Source: Scytalidium lignicola (lineage: Eukaryota > Ascomycota > Leotiomycetes). Taken from it: DNA of 64,000 nt. Below the pieces are notes generated by a model that did no database searches, was not told where the DNA came from, and was given only the letters and a program-made list of their open reading frames with translations. Position numbers and translations under genes: made by a program. The DNA lies in NCBI GenBank assembly GCA_002812745.2, contig NCSJ02000002.1:124001-188000 (forward strand). The letters are read 5' to 3'. This document shows positions 11,601 to 22,574 of the stretch, one piece after another. Numbering within the stretch: position 1 is the stretch's first letter; the number at the start of each line of letters is the position of its first letter.

Positions 11601-13778
11601 ATGTTCTCTTCTTCAAATGGCAGCAAGAAGGCGGCCGTCCATCAGGTAAGTAAATTAACTTTTAGAGAGTCAGTGAAGTATACTGATACAATTACTTCCT
11701 AGGAGATGGTTCAAGTTGGTTAGTTAACCCTCCCAGCAATAAGGAAACCACTGCACATCCTTTCCGAGCTCTGGATGCTAAACATTACTAACATTGAACG
11801 ATATTTTTAGAGAGGTCTGAGTACGTTAAATCGGCCCAGGTTGCTTTAATAGACGGTCCATGAGGACTATTTCGAGGAGGAACAAGATTGACACGAGGTA
11901 TCTAGGTCCGCATCGCCTTTCTGGCGAAGTAGAGCCTCAGATGGACGCCGCGACCCATCTCCTAAACATCATGGAAAGGACTCTGGTCTGGTAGTCGGTG
12001 CTTCCTACTCCCATGCAGATATGTTGAAATTTGATTCGTTGTATGTTATTCTCTCCGAGTCTTGGCATTTCTAACTGGAGCTCAAAAGATCCATATCTTC
12101 AAGTTCTGCAAGGCCCAGGACCCCTCCTTCATCATCCTTATATAAGGCTCGCAGCAGCACTCCACCATTGAACAGAGGTACTGCTAGTATTACATCACCG
12201 CCGTTACGAACATATACCGACTTCTTGTCGCACACGAATAACGATTGGGCTGCTGAGGATGAAGGAGACGAAGATGACGAATATGCATATGAGAATGATG
12301 ATGGAGATGACTTTGGCCTTCCAAGTATATCGAGCATGAAACGCAAGACAAAGAAGACATCGATTCACAACACAGTAAAATCTACCCAAAATCTTCCGCC
12401 GTTGGATTATGGTCTGTTAGGAAACCCAGCTGGTCCGATACCGCGGAGGCTCTCTGATAGTGGAGACATTGCTATTGAGCGTCCTACACCAAATTACCCG
12501 GTCCCTAAAAAGAGTGAAGGAAAAATATTGAGACCCCAATACAAAGATATTTTAAAAGGTACGTGTCTTCGGTTATATGTGTTTTCGAGTACTGAATGTC
12601 CCATAAGATCCCGCCAACTCGCTACATCTAATAAATTATCCACCAGTACCTCCTGGTGCATCATCAAAGGAGATCGACATGCATTCTGCACGACTCACAA
12701 GAATTAATAAGTTTAAAAAAATTCTTCAAGCAACATCCATCTCTCTACCCGATTTGAGAGCAGCAGCTTGGTCTGGGATTCCAGAAGAAGTTCGGTCAAT
12801 GACTTGGCAGTTGTTGCTTGGGTACTTACCTACTAGCAGTGAAAGACGAGTTAGCACGCTCGAAAGGAAGCGAAAGGAATACCTTGATGGGGTACGTCAA
12901 GCTTTCGAAAGGGGGGGGAGTGCCGCTCCTCCAGGGAAAGCTAGGGGTCTTGATGAGACTATCTGGCATCAGATTAGCATAGATGTACCGCGGACTAACC
13001 CCCATTTGGAGCTCTATGGCTATGAAGCCACGCAAAGGTCCTTAGAGCGGATATTATATGTTTGGGCTGTCCGCCATCCAGCTAGTGGCTATGTACAAGG
13101 TATCAATGACCTTGTTACTCCATTTTGGCAAGTATTTCTTGCAAACTATATTACAGACTCAGATGTCGAAAGCGGAATGGACCCTGGACAGTTACCTAAG
13201 GCAGTCCTAGATGCAGTAGAAGCGGATTCGTTTTGGTGTCTTACGAAACTTTTGGATGGTATCCAAGACAATTATATATTTGCTCAACCTGGAATACAAC
13301 GGCAGGTTGCTGCGCTACGAGATCTGACGGCTCGGATAGATACTGGCCTAGCAAAACATCTACAGGAAGAAGGTGTCGAGTTCATTCAATTTAGTTTTCG
13401 GTGGATGAACTGTCTTCTTATGCGTGAGATAAGTGTTAAAAACACGATTAGGATGTGGGATACATATATGGTAACAGTCCTCATTCTAAATATTCTAAAT
13501 TTGTTTTTGTTAATATATTCTAGGCTGAAGAACAGGGCTTTTCCGAATTCCATCTCTATGTTTGCGTTGCGTTCCTGGTTAAATGGTCTGACAAATTAAT
13601 GAAGATGGACTTCCAGGAAACGATGATGTTTCTTCAAGCTTTGCCAACACGAGATTGGACTGAGAAGGATATTGAACTTCTGCTTAGTGAAGCTTTTATA
13701 TGGCAGTCGCTCTTTAAGGGTTCAGCTTCACATCTTCGAGGTGGTAATAGCACAACTCCATCTAACGCTATTGTCTGA
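11601..13778 (+). CDS. GYP1: Rab GTPase-activating protein Gyp1 (TBC domain, TBC1D22-like)
   Basis: A GTPase-activating protein for Ypt1/Rab1-class GTPases at the Golgi. My seven-exon model is 11601-11645, 11703-11718, 11811-11820, 11906-12040, 12089-12558, 12608-13470 and 13524-13778. It sums to 1794 bases, or 597 residues, in one frame. Exons 2 and 3 are micro-exons of 16 and 10 bases. They are inferred from splice signals and from the need to keep frame into a clearly coding fourth exon (SASPFWRSRASDGRRDPSPK). The TBC domain spans about residues 250-540. The arginine-finger motif is visible as an IWHQISIDVPRT block, and the glutamine-finger motif as SGYVQGINDL. An acidic linker (DEGDEDDEYAYENDDGDD) lies between. 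The family call is firm; the first three exons are less so. Confidence 0.88.
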
Positions 13779-14399
13779 AAGCAGAATATCACTTTATGAC
13801 GTTAATAAAGGAACTTGGGGCGGTACCAATCAAGAACCTCTACATAGGGACTTCCCTCAGATCAACATCCGGCGAAATAATTCAGGGTTCTCATTCTAGC
13901 CGAAACTACTTGCTCTTCCAAGACTTTGTTTGATAAACTCCTATTGGGGTGAAGTCGAGTCTCATTAGCCATGGTCCGTTTCATCTAGACACCCCCCTCT
14001 AGCCACTATTGGCACCATTTCATCACTGGGAAGAATATGTAGTGTTGAACATGGGAATCAACTTTTACCGTTGGTTCTTGGCACATAGCCAATGGAGCGT
14101 GACATGCTGTTACGGATATGGAAATTTGAACTTGTTATCCTTGGCTCATAACTGTGACGGAGCGTTCAATATATCATTGGAACACGTATAGTTCTGTAGC
14201 TACCAGACAAAGCCCCTGCTACTAGGTTAGGGTAAATAAACAGATACGGGACGTCCAAAATTCGTTGAGCTCCATGCCATAAATCGAGCATCCTGAGAGA
14301 TGAAAGTAAAAAATGTGGTATCCTTTAAAACGCCGGTCCATCTCATGAAAATAGTACAGGCAGTTTAATGCTGGTTAGTCTTACAACTCATCAGCATCC
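13779..14399. other. Convergent 3' region of gyp1 and NASP, no gene seen
   Basis: These 620 bases hold no credible frame. The 60-codon frame at 14009-14191 lacks any recognisable feature. Most of the stretch should be 3' UTR of the two converging genes. Confidence 0.45.
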
Positions 14400-15939
14400 T
14401 TACACCTTGGCTTTCTTTGCATGGTCACTATCTTCCCCTTCATCCTCTGCTTTACGCTTTATGTTACCGCCTTCATTGCTAGGTTCAGGAGTACTAGCCT
14501 CGGATGCTTTTGGATTCTTTTTGCGCCGAACTAACCCGGTAAGATCGGTTGCTGTTTTCTTTGCCTCTTCTATTCTCGCTTTGGCTGCCGCCGGGGATTC
14601 TCCCGTAGTTGCACCCAGAACCCCTTCACTTGTGCCACCGCCATACAGTTCCTCTTTCAAGTTGAGATTAACAGGAGAGGCTTTCAGCTCAGCAAGCTGT
14701 GATAATTTAGCAATTGGTAACACATTGAGATATTAGTGTTCTTACCCGTCCCTCCATGTCAGCTATGATTTCCTTCACGTCGGTAATTTGCGCTCTTGTG
14801 ACGTCATTGTCATCAGGGGAGGAAGTAGAGGCCAGTTCAACTTCTTTGTTATAGAGCTTGGCTTTCGTACTTTCTAAGGCAGCTTCGAGTTCCTTTGCTG
14901 CTTCATCTCTCATAGCCTGGTCAACATGCGCCTCAGCATCATCCTTCTGATCTTCCTCTTCGTCTTTAACTCTAGTAATTGATGCAAACTCCAATGCCAG
15001 AGAAAGTTTGTAGTGGGCCTCGGCGATAATCTCTGATTCAAACGGATAAAGGTCATTTTTATAGAGGAGCGATGCTCTGAAGTCCGAAACTGCACCAGGG
15101 AATCTATTCTGAGTAAGAATTTTGAATGCTTAGCTTGGGACGTGTAATACAACCTTTCATTTTCAAGTGAAATTTCAGCTAAAAGGTCATGTGTGTCTCC
15201 AAGACGTTCTTTGATGTGCTTCGTCATGGGTGAATCTCCAGCAGCTTTTCCCTTGTCCTCACCATCTTCGGGCTGCTCTAGCCGTTTTGTAAAGAGCACT
15301 CTTGCAAGGTCAAGTACCTCAAAGGCGGCAGCTAGGTCATCTTCTTCCTCTTCCACTTCTGCGCCTTCTTCTGCCTGCATTTCCCGGTCAGTTTCTGGAG
15401 TATAAGGAGCGGGTGAATACTCGTACCTCAACGTCATCATCGGAATCCTCAAAATTCTCATCCCCAGTAAATTGGAAAAGTGGTTTTTTTATTCCGTTGT
15501 CTTCTTCTAGTTTTGCCACACCATTATTTTCCTCTTCAGCGATCGTTGCACCCTCCTCAGCAACCACATCAAGGACCTTTTTGGGCTCAGCTTCATCTGA
15601 TTTTGTCTTGGCTGATTTCGTAGATCCGTTTGACCTTTTGCTCTCCCCTCCAACTCTGCCTCCTAGAACATCACTCTTGTTTTGTCCTACTTTAAAGAGT
15701 GCTCGGCCGTACAGAAATAGAATCTCCGCATTTTCAGGATTCATTTCTCCATTTAGTTCTGCTTGAAGCTCAGAAGCTTGCGCGTAAAAGTCTGCAGCCT
15801 CATCGTAGTTTTTGTGCGCATATTGAGCAGTCCCTCTGGCGCAGAGATCCGCCAAGGTAACTTTGACAGAATTGGCTTCCTCTTGAGCAGATGTCAACTC
15901 CTCCGTCGTTGTCTCATACTGATCAGATGGTTCGACCAT
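14400..15939 (-). CDS. Histone chaperone NASP/Hif1/Sim3 family (SHNi-TPR)
   Basis: A nuclear chaperone that binds histone H3-H4 or CENP-A. Four exons (15939-15427, 15374-15154, 15103-14746, 14696-14400) sum to 1389 bases, or 462 residues. A first TPR motif (KVTLADLCARGTAQYAHKNYDEAADFYAQ) lies near the N-terminus. It is interrupted, as in all SHNi-TPR proteins, by a long acidic segment (about residues 85-190, with VEEEEDDLAAAFEVLDLAR at its end). Further TPR helices follow (HIKERLGDTHDLLAEISLENERF and EIIAEAHYKLSLALEFAS). The C-terminus is a Lys/Arg-rich nuclear-localisation-like tail (RRKKNPK, IKRKAEDE). The gene is divergent from DPB2, with 303 bases between starts, and the shared promoter contains ACGCGT, which fits S-phase expression. 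Confidence 0.88.
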
Positions 15940-16242
15940 GATGATCCAATATATGGAACAAGTAGTGGACTAATGAAGAGAAAAGAGGGATAGTTGCAGT
16001 ATTGATACTTCAATCCAATTACTTCGTAGCAATCAATTCTCCGAAATTGACAAGGAATGAATCGCAAAGCTGTCGCATATGTAATAGCAGTTGCGATCAC
16101 GAATCGAACCCGAACCTGGTCAGTTTAAAGTGGCACTAGCGGCCGCAAACGCGTCGAGCGCGTCTCCTGACTGGCATAGTTTTGGATACCTACAGCCTCG
16201 AACTTTGATTAAGTATTTTGTATTCCAAAACATTATGCAGTC
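15940..16242. promoter_or_regulatory. Shared divergent promoter NASP / DPB2 with an MCB-like site
   Basis: This is a 303-base gap between two replication/chromatin genes transcribed away from each other. ACGCGT, the MluI cell-cycle box bound by MBF, is at 16149-16154. A related GCGCGT core follows a few bases later (16158-16163), and a NotI-like GCGGCCGC lies just before it. The site is seen directly; its regulatory role is inference from yeast biology. Confidence 0.55.
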
Positions 16243-18649
16243 ATGAGCAGACCAAATCAGCGAGAAGAGCCTCATGCTGCTCTTAAATTCCGCTCTCCAT
16301 CAAAATCAAACATGGTGAACCAAATCCCCTCTTCATCTCCTGCATTCGCAACGCCAGTCCACCCTATAAAACCATTCAATGTCTCTGTTCCGAAAACTAC
16401 CATTCTTCCTATTATCCTTCCTCCTGCGACTCTGCGACCTGTGGCATTTCGAACCTTCACTAAAAAACACAGCTTGACACTTACATCATCAGCCTTGCAG
16501 GCTCTTGCTACTTTTGTGGGAAGGCATTGTGGAACAGGATGGCGAGAGGAGGGTTTAGCTGAAAAGGTGTTGGAGGAAGTCGCGAAGGCCTGGAAGAATC
16601 GAAACGGCGGTGCTATTATAGATGGCGAAAGCAATGATTTGAAAGATCTTCTCAAAATCCTGGAAGGGAGTATGAGCGGGGGGAGGGTCGTTGTTAGCAG
16701 AGAAATTAGCAGGCAAAACAGTCTTGTTCTAGGGTCTTCACAGAATAGTGATGTATCAGCGACAAGACTGGGTTTACGTCCTGCCACTCTTGAGAGAGAG
16801 GATAGTCAGTCAAGCCTAGGCTTTTCAACACTGGCAGACGGTGAAACCGAGGAGGAAGACGTGAAAGATCCCAGAAGGTGGCTTAAAGTGGTCGATGCAT
16901 TGGAACAACCTCGACTAGTCTTCAATTCGAACAAGAAACACTTTGACAGGTCTGCCTGGGAAATTCCTTTTTTATTTAAGTTTTCTAATTTATATCAGAG
17001 ACACAACAAAACCCTCATTACTTTCTCAACCATCTCACAAGACTCAGCTTTTTCGAAATCGGTATAACCTGGTCCATCAGCGTCTACTGAGGAATGAGGC
17101 TTTCCAAGTCCCTACGTTTGAAATGTCCCGTAAACCCCATCTAAAGCGCTCATCATCTACGTTAACGTCGCAGCAAGCCTATAAATTAACGCCAATCGCA
17201 AATCTCTTAGGGCGAAGTGGAACTAGTCACATGCTCCTTGGGTTACTTACCATAGCGCCAACAGGGACGTTGGCCATCACAGATCTCACGGGGAGCATTG
17301 CTCTTGATCTCAAGCATGCCAAGCCAGTTCCAGAAGATGGAGTATGGTTCGCTCCTGGTATGATTGTGCTTATTGATGGTATTTATGAGGAAGATGATAC
17401 TAGTATTAGCGGTGGATTAGGAGCTACTGGGGGTATTGGTGGAACTATTGGAGGTAAATTTGTTGGTCTCTTTGTTGGCGGTCCTCCGTGTGAGAGACGC
17501 CATGTTACCCTAGGAGTTAATGGCACAAATCCCGCCGGGTTGACTACTGCCAGTGGAGGTTTTGGTTGGGTTGATTTCCTCGGTGTTGGCTCTGAACGAG
17601 CGGTCGGATCAAAAATGCGAAGGCTGGAACAACGATCAATGAGAGTACCAGAAGGCACCGACCATGCTGGAAGAGGACGAATAATTATTATAGGTGAGTT
17701 AAACCTCGACCAGCCAAGGACCTTACAGGCGTTAAAGAAGGTATTGGTCACATATGCTGCGGAGCCAGAAGAAGATTGTCCGATGGTTTTCGTCCTGATG
17801 GGCAATTTCGTCAAACACCCTGTGATGGCTCGCGGTGGTAGTGGCGGTAGTATTGAATATAAAGAGTATTTTGACGAACTAGCATCAACTCTATCCGATT
17901 TTCCTACACTGCTTCAGTGCTCCACATTTGTTTTCGTACCAGGAGACAATGATGGATGGGCATCGTCCTTTTCAGCGGGTGCAGCAACCTGTCTACCGCA
18001 AAAATTCATTCCTCAAATATTCACTTCTCGTATAAAGAGGGCCTTTGCATTAGCAAATGCAGAAGCTGAGAAAGAGCGAGGGAAGAAGACTGATGGGGAA
18101 GCTATTTGGACTACCAATCCCTCAAGGATGACTCTATTTGGTCCCTGTCACGAAATCTTACTTTTCCGGGATAATATTTCTGGCCGACTTCGACGGACGG
18201 CTATTAAATTCTCATCCGCCAGCAATCATGAGGAAGACGCCGACGTAGATATGGCTGATTCGGCTCCCGAACGGTCTGGTATGGACACGGATCTCACTAT
18301 GAATTCCGCCGAATCTCAAACAGTTAATTCGACGGATGAGACTATCTCCTCAGATGAGCGAGCAGCTCGGAAGTTAGTAAAGACAGTTCTTGACCAGGGA
18401 TATTTGTCTCCATTCCCCATTGCTAAACGACCAGTGCTTTGGGACTATGCGAGTGCACTGCAGGTGTACCCTTTGCCAACAGCAATGGTTCTTACTGATA
18501 CCGAGGCCCCTGCCTTCTCCATGACATATGAAGGTTGTCATGTAATGAATCCTGGCAGTCTACTTGCTTCCGGGAGGCGAGGTGTTGCTCGTTGGGTAGA
18601 ATATGACATACGGAACAAGGTTGGGAAAGTACAGGAAGTTCAATTTTAA
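16243..18649 (+). CDS. DPB2: DNA polymerase epsilon subunit B (Dpb2)
   Basis: The essential non-catalytic second subunit of the leading-strand polymerase, which links it to the CMG helicase. Two exons (16243-16949 and 16999-18649) joined across a 49-base intron give 785 residues. The N-terminal part (about residues 55-140) matches the Dpb2 N-terminal helical domain. A linker and then the OB-fold region (KLTPIANLLGRSG onward, with ALDLKHAKP) follow. The C-terminal inactive phosphodiesterase-like domain is recognisable by MVFVLMGNFV, FVFVPGDND and, near the end, NPGSLLASGRRGVARWVEYD. An acidic Ser-rich insertion lies at about residues 650-690. As in all B subunits the phosphodiesterase fold lacks several metal ligands. 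The family call is secure. Confidence 0.93.
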
Positions 18650-18807
18650 AGCATGAAGTATTGGGCAAAAGATAATGTTAAAGAGGCTGGAGTTCAGGTT
18701 AATGGATATCTGGGTTATAGAATATTACCAAATCTATACGGTCATTGTGCATTAATGATAAAATAAACTATATCGCCTCTATATTTACTTATACCCATGA
18801 CAACCTA

Positions 18808-21800
18808 TCATCGCAGTTCCAAGGAATCCTCGTTCATAACACCAAATAAGCTCTCAACCTCCCCTTCCACTTTCCGAATCTCCTCTGCTAGTTGCCCAGT
18901 AACCAATGTGTAAGCGTACAGCATTTCATAATCTTCATCTTTTACCATTGGAAACCCCACTTCTCCATTCGTCGCATTTGTCCTATACTGATAAATCTTG
19001 GCCAACAGCCTATCTCGTGGAATCACTATATTTGGAATTGCATCACTCAGTAGTGGATACTCCAACTTCATTGAGCTGGCAATAACTGCGGCCAATGTTA
19101 GCTGGGTACGATTAGATCCGTTAAGTTATATTACCTTGAAAAAGATGGCTGATTCTGGCACATAATTGAGCCCTCTCCTTTGATGTATATTTCAGAAGTA
19201 CTGCCTCGCCTTCACTTGCACTCACGTCTTTTTGGATCACAACATTCATCGCATGAAAAGCACCTAGCATCTTATTCGTAGAATCAAGGACTCGGCCATA
19301 TTCTTTTGCAGGAAAAGGCCCTTGCAACTCAATCTCGCTCAGCGCTTCGCGACGTAACGTATCTAGCCGACCAACTGGTATGACAGTTAGTAGCCTCACA
19401 GTAGGCATAGGAATCATAAGATAGACTGACCATATCTTTGAAGCGCAAATTCTTCACTCAGGTTCATGTATGGAGTAGTAGATTCTCCTTCAAAAAGCAT
19501 TGCTAGGGGATCTCTTTTCCAGATGAGTCCCATCCGCAGCCACAGAAGAGATAATCCATCTTTGAATTTTTGGCGTGCAGAAATAGGCCAAATGAGTCTC
19601 GTGATGATCATACCCCATAGAACGCCAGCCATAACAGCAACAACTCGATGTAATGCGATTTCTGTGATTAGAGGATTAATGCCGCCTTCGTCATCGTCAT
19701 TATCGCCTTCCTCTTGTGATAAACTATATGCATAAAGTGCCGAAAGGTTGTATGTGAGCATTATGAATCTTCCAAGGGGCGCTTTTCCCAATGCGAGAAT
19801 GATATAGAAGCACCCGACACTTATAACCCAACCAAAAAATGCCAATGCGATTGGATTACCTTGGCAAATAATCCAAACTAAAATTGCAATAGTTGCCCCA
19901 AGGATTGTACCAATAAATCGCGAGAGACCTGTAGTGTTTGAAGCACCAACAGTCATTGCTGATACAATCATATAGGATACAAGCCCCCATTCCCCTCTCC
20001 AGTGTTGGTAGAATGGTCTTGTTTCGGGGATATAAGACAGCGATGCAAAAAGAGCCGCGCCGATACCAACCTTTATGCCAAAATGAACTGCATAGTCACA
20101 TTAGTGAGGTTCAAACAAAATCAGAAGGAGACTACTTACTGTCATCTTTTTCTAGATATTTCAGTATCTTCAGAATTCTTCGATGCGATCCTGATCTTTT
20201 AGAGGATTGATGTGGCTTTGGCTGTTTAAGACGGATTTTGGGTTTACGCCCTAATCGTAAGTCTAGCGCCTCATCGTCTTGATCTCTATTCTCGTTCGTA
20301 TCAATAAGCCTCTCCTGTTCTGGATCCGAAGGCGCTTGCGCAGTTACTTTCTGGTTGTGACTGCGCCAAAATCTCATCCAAGTCCAGGATAACTTCCTAG
20401 GTTGTTCAGTCTCCTCCTTTAAGTCCGTCAAGACTCTTAGAAATGTTTGCATCTCCTCAGCGAAGTCTTGAAGATTGAAGCTGAAGTACCCGCAACTAGC
20501 AGCAACCTCCTCAAAATCAGCTTGGATACTTTCTGGTAGGGCATCCTCGAATTCTGCTTTGCTTTCATAGAGTTGTTTCAGAGCATCATCCCTATTGACA
20601 TTAGTATGTTGAACACATAAAGATTAAAATAGTATATTGACCTAGCACTGCTATAGAGCCTTAAAGCACTCTCAAGGCTTGTAGTGAAATGTTCATTGAT
20701 AACTATCTTATTATCTGGAGCAGGAGAAAATGGAAGTTCTTGCAAAATCTGCGAGAGCGTATAGGCGAGGGATTTCATGGATGGGCCAAGGTGAATGATG
20801 AAACTAGAGAATATTTCAGAGGTTGATCGCGGTCCTGGTATCGGACCAATAGCCGCTTGTGCATCATTTTTTCTGGTGGATAACTGTACTTGGTTATTAT
20901 AATCTTCACCGCCGCTACTTTCTTCAGAGGCTTCCTCGATAGCAGCTAATACTGCAAATCGGTCCTTTCTGCCGTCCATAGTTGTGGAATCTTGGATATC
21001 TATGTTGGAGGAATGGGATGAATTGGCTCTTGTTGCACCAGAATATCCACCATTTTCCTTTAGGAGAGAGAACTGAGTTGTTGCAGCACTTCGCAGACCT
21101 CCGATAGACTGAGATAGCTTCTGCAAGCAGGTAACAAGCCGCGCTTCCCGTTTATACAGGTTCTCGGATCCAAGGACAAAGTGCTCAAACTTGGCCTCTT
21201 GGAGATTCTTGGTCAACTGTGGAAAGACAGATTTATAACGACTTAAAACACCATTGAATTCCGATGAGTGCAATTCCACTTCAGATCCACTGAGGAAGGC
21301 TCCAGTAATCAAGGCCAGCATATTACCAAGAGAATCTGTTGCCTTTATCATAGTATCCCGCAGTTCCGTTCTGGCAGAAACAGGCCAGACTAAGAGGCAA
21401 ACAGCTGTTGTAGAAAAAATTCCCATAATAAGCATCTTCATCACTTGAACTATCTTATCATTGGAGAAAACGCCAGTTTGGACAGCATTCTCCTTTGTCA
21501 AGACAGTAATAATAGCTAATGAGCACAAACTACACGACACGTTCACTAACGGCTTGCCATATTTCTGTTTAATCCAGCCGATAAGGCCCAGTCCACCGCC
21601 ACAGAATATCACAAGCACGAGGATATAACCAAGTTCGATTGTGTTGAGTTGGGTGTCGCATAGCACGGATACGGCCATTGATGAAATGGTGATGAAGGTT
21701 GCATAGAGAAAAGCTGCGGTTGCGAACATAATAGCTTCTTCCATTGATCCTGCAGAGCGGGCAGGGTGAAAATATACTGTCATTGTTGCGACCATATGTT

Positions 21801-22131
21801 TTCCATCCTGATGTCCCAAAAACCGGGCCACAGGCGGAAGGAACACCGCCAAAGATCCGATGGTATATGCGATGGAACATTTTATGATGGCTCGAGCAAC
21901 AGGTGTTTTTGTTGATTCCCAAAACTTCTTTGAGATATCGATGGTGTTATCTATAGCAATGCGAAAAGTGCCACCCCGTGAGAGATTCGAAGGCTGATGC
22001 GAGAGGTTCTCTGCAGAATCTGAAGCTCTGATTTGTATCGAGGTATCAGAACTTGCTGGACTCCGTAATGTAATTTGTCTTCGCACACGTTCGCCAGTTG
22101 TTGGGAGGATCCACGTTCCATTTCTAAGCAT
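18808..22131 (-). CDS. ArAE/FUSC-type membrane protein (brefeldin A-sensitivity BRE4-like)
   Basis: A large fungal membrane protein related to aromatic acid exporters. Five exons (22131-20642, 20591-20140, 20087-19431, 19374-19135, 19085-18808) sum to 3117 bases, or 1038 residues. It has the duplicated FUSC layout: a first membrane block (residues about 75-260, AIIKCSIAYTIGSLAVFLPP onward), a long cytosolic helical region, then a second membrane block (SYMIVSAMTVGAS through GRFIMLTYNLSALYAYS). Each block ends with a near-identical motif, VCLLVWPVSARTELRD in the first and IITRLIWPISARQKFKD in the second, a clear internal duplication. Yeast Bre4 affects brefeldin A sensitivity; the substrate of this protein is unknown. 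The last two introns are short (about 50 bases). Confidence 0.85.
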
Positions 22132-22574
22132 CTGTTTCGTGAGGCTGACATTAGCAAGCTGGGAGTCTCAGACTAAATTTGAACTCTTACGCCGCGTCTC
22201 GATTGCCGGTTCCACTTCCGTATTATCGGTGACGTTGGCCCATCTGAGGTCGAGGGAGAACTCATGTTTGTTGGCTATCATGTTCGCTTTGTTGCAGCCG
22301 GGATTATCTGCTGTTTACTGCGTAATCTTGCTCGTTGCAACACCCGAAGAAAGAAGCTTTCCCCGGATTTCGGAACACGGTCCACGCACTAAAATAGTGG
22401 GTTGGCTTGGCGATCTTTAAATATTCCGTGCGGAAGTCGCTCACTTCGTGGATTACATTGTATCTACAGTTTACCAATGTGAATTTGGGCAAGATAAGAA
22501 TGGAATTCTTTTCTAAGCCATGTGAGCCGTAACTCACATGCATACCCTTAATAAGCACGATATTCTCTAACCTT
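22132..22574. other. Promoter of the ArAE gene and 3' region of AIP1
   Basis: This 443-base gap lies between two minus-strand genes. No credible frame or structured element is seen. Confidence 0.45.

Noticed and set aside
16080..16150. Possible tRNA on the minus strand with a B-box-like GGTTCGATTC
   Set aside because: The T-arm has a mismatch, no matching acceptor 5' strand lies at the right distance, and no proper anticodon arm forms. At most it is a decayed tRNA fragment.
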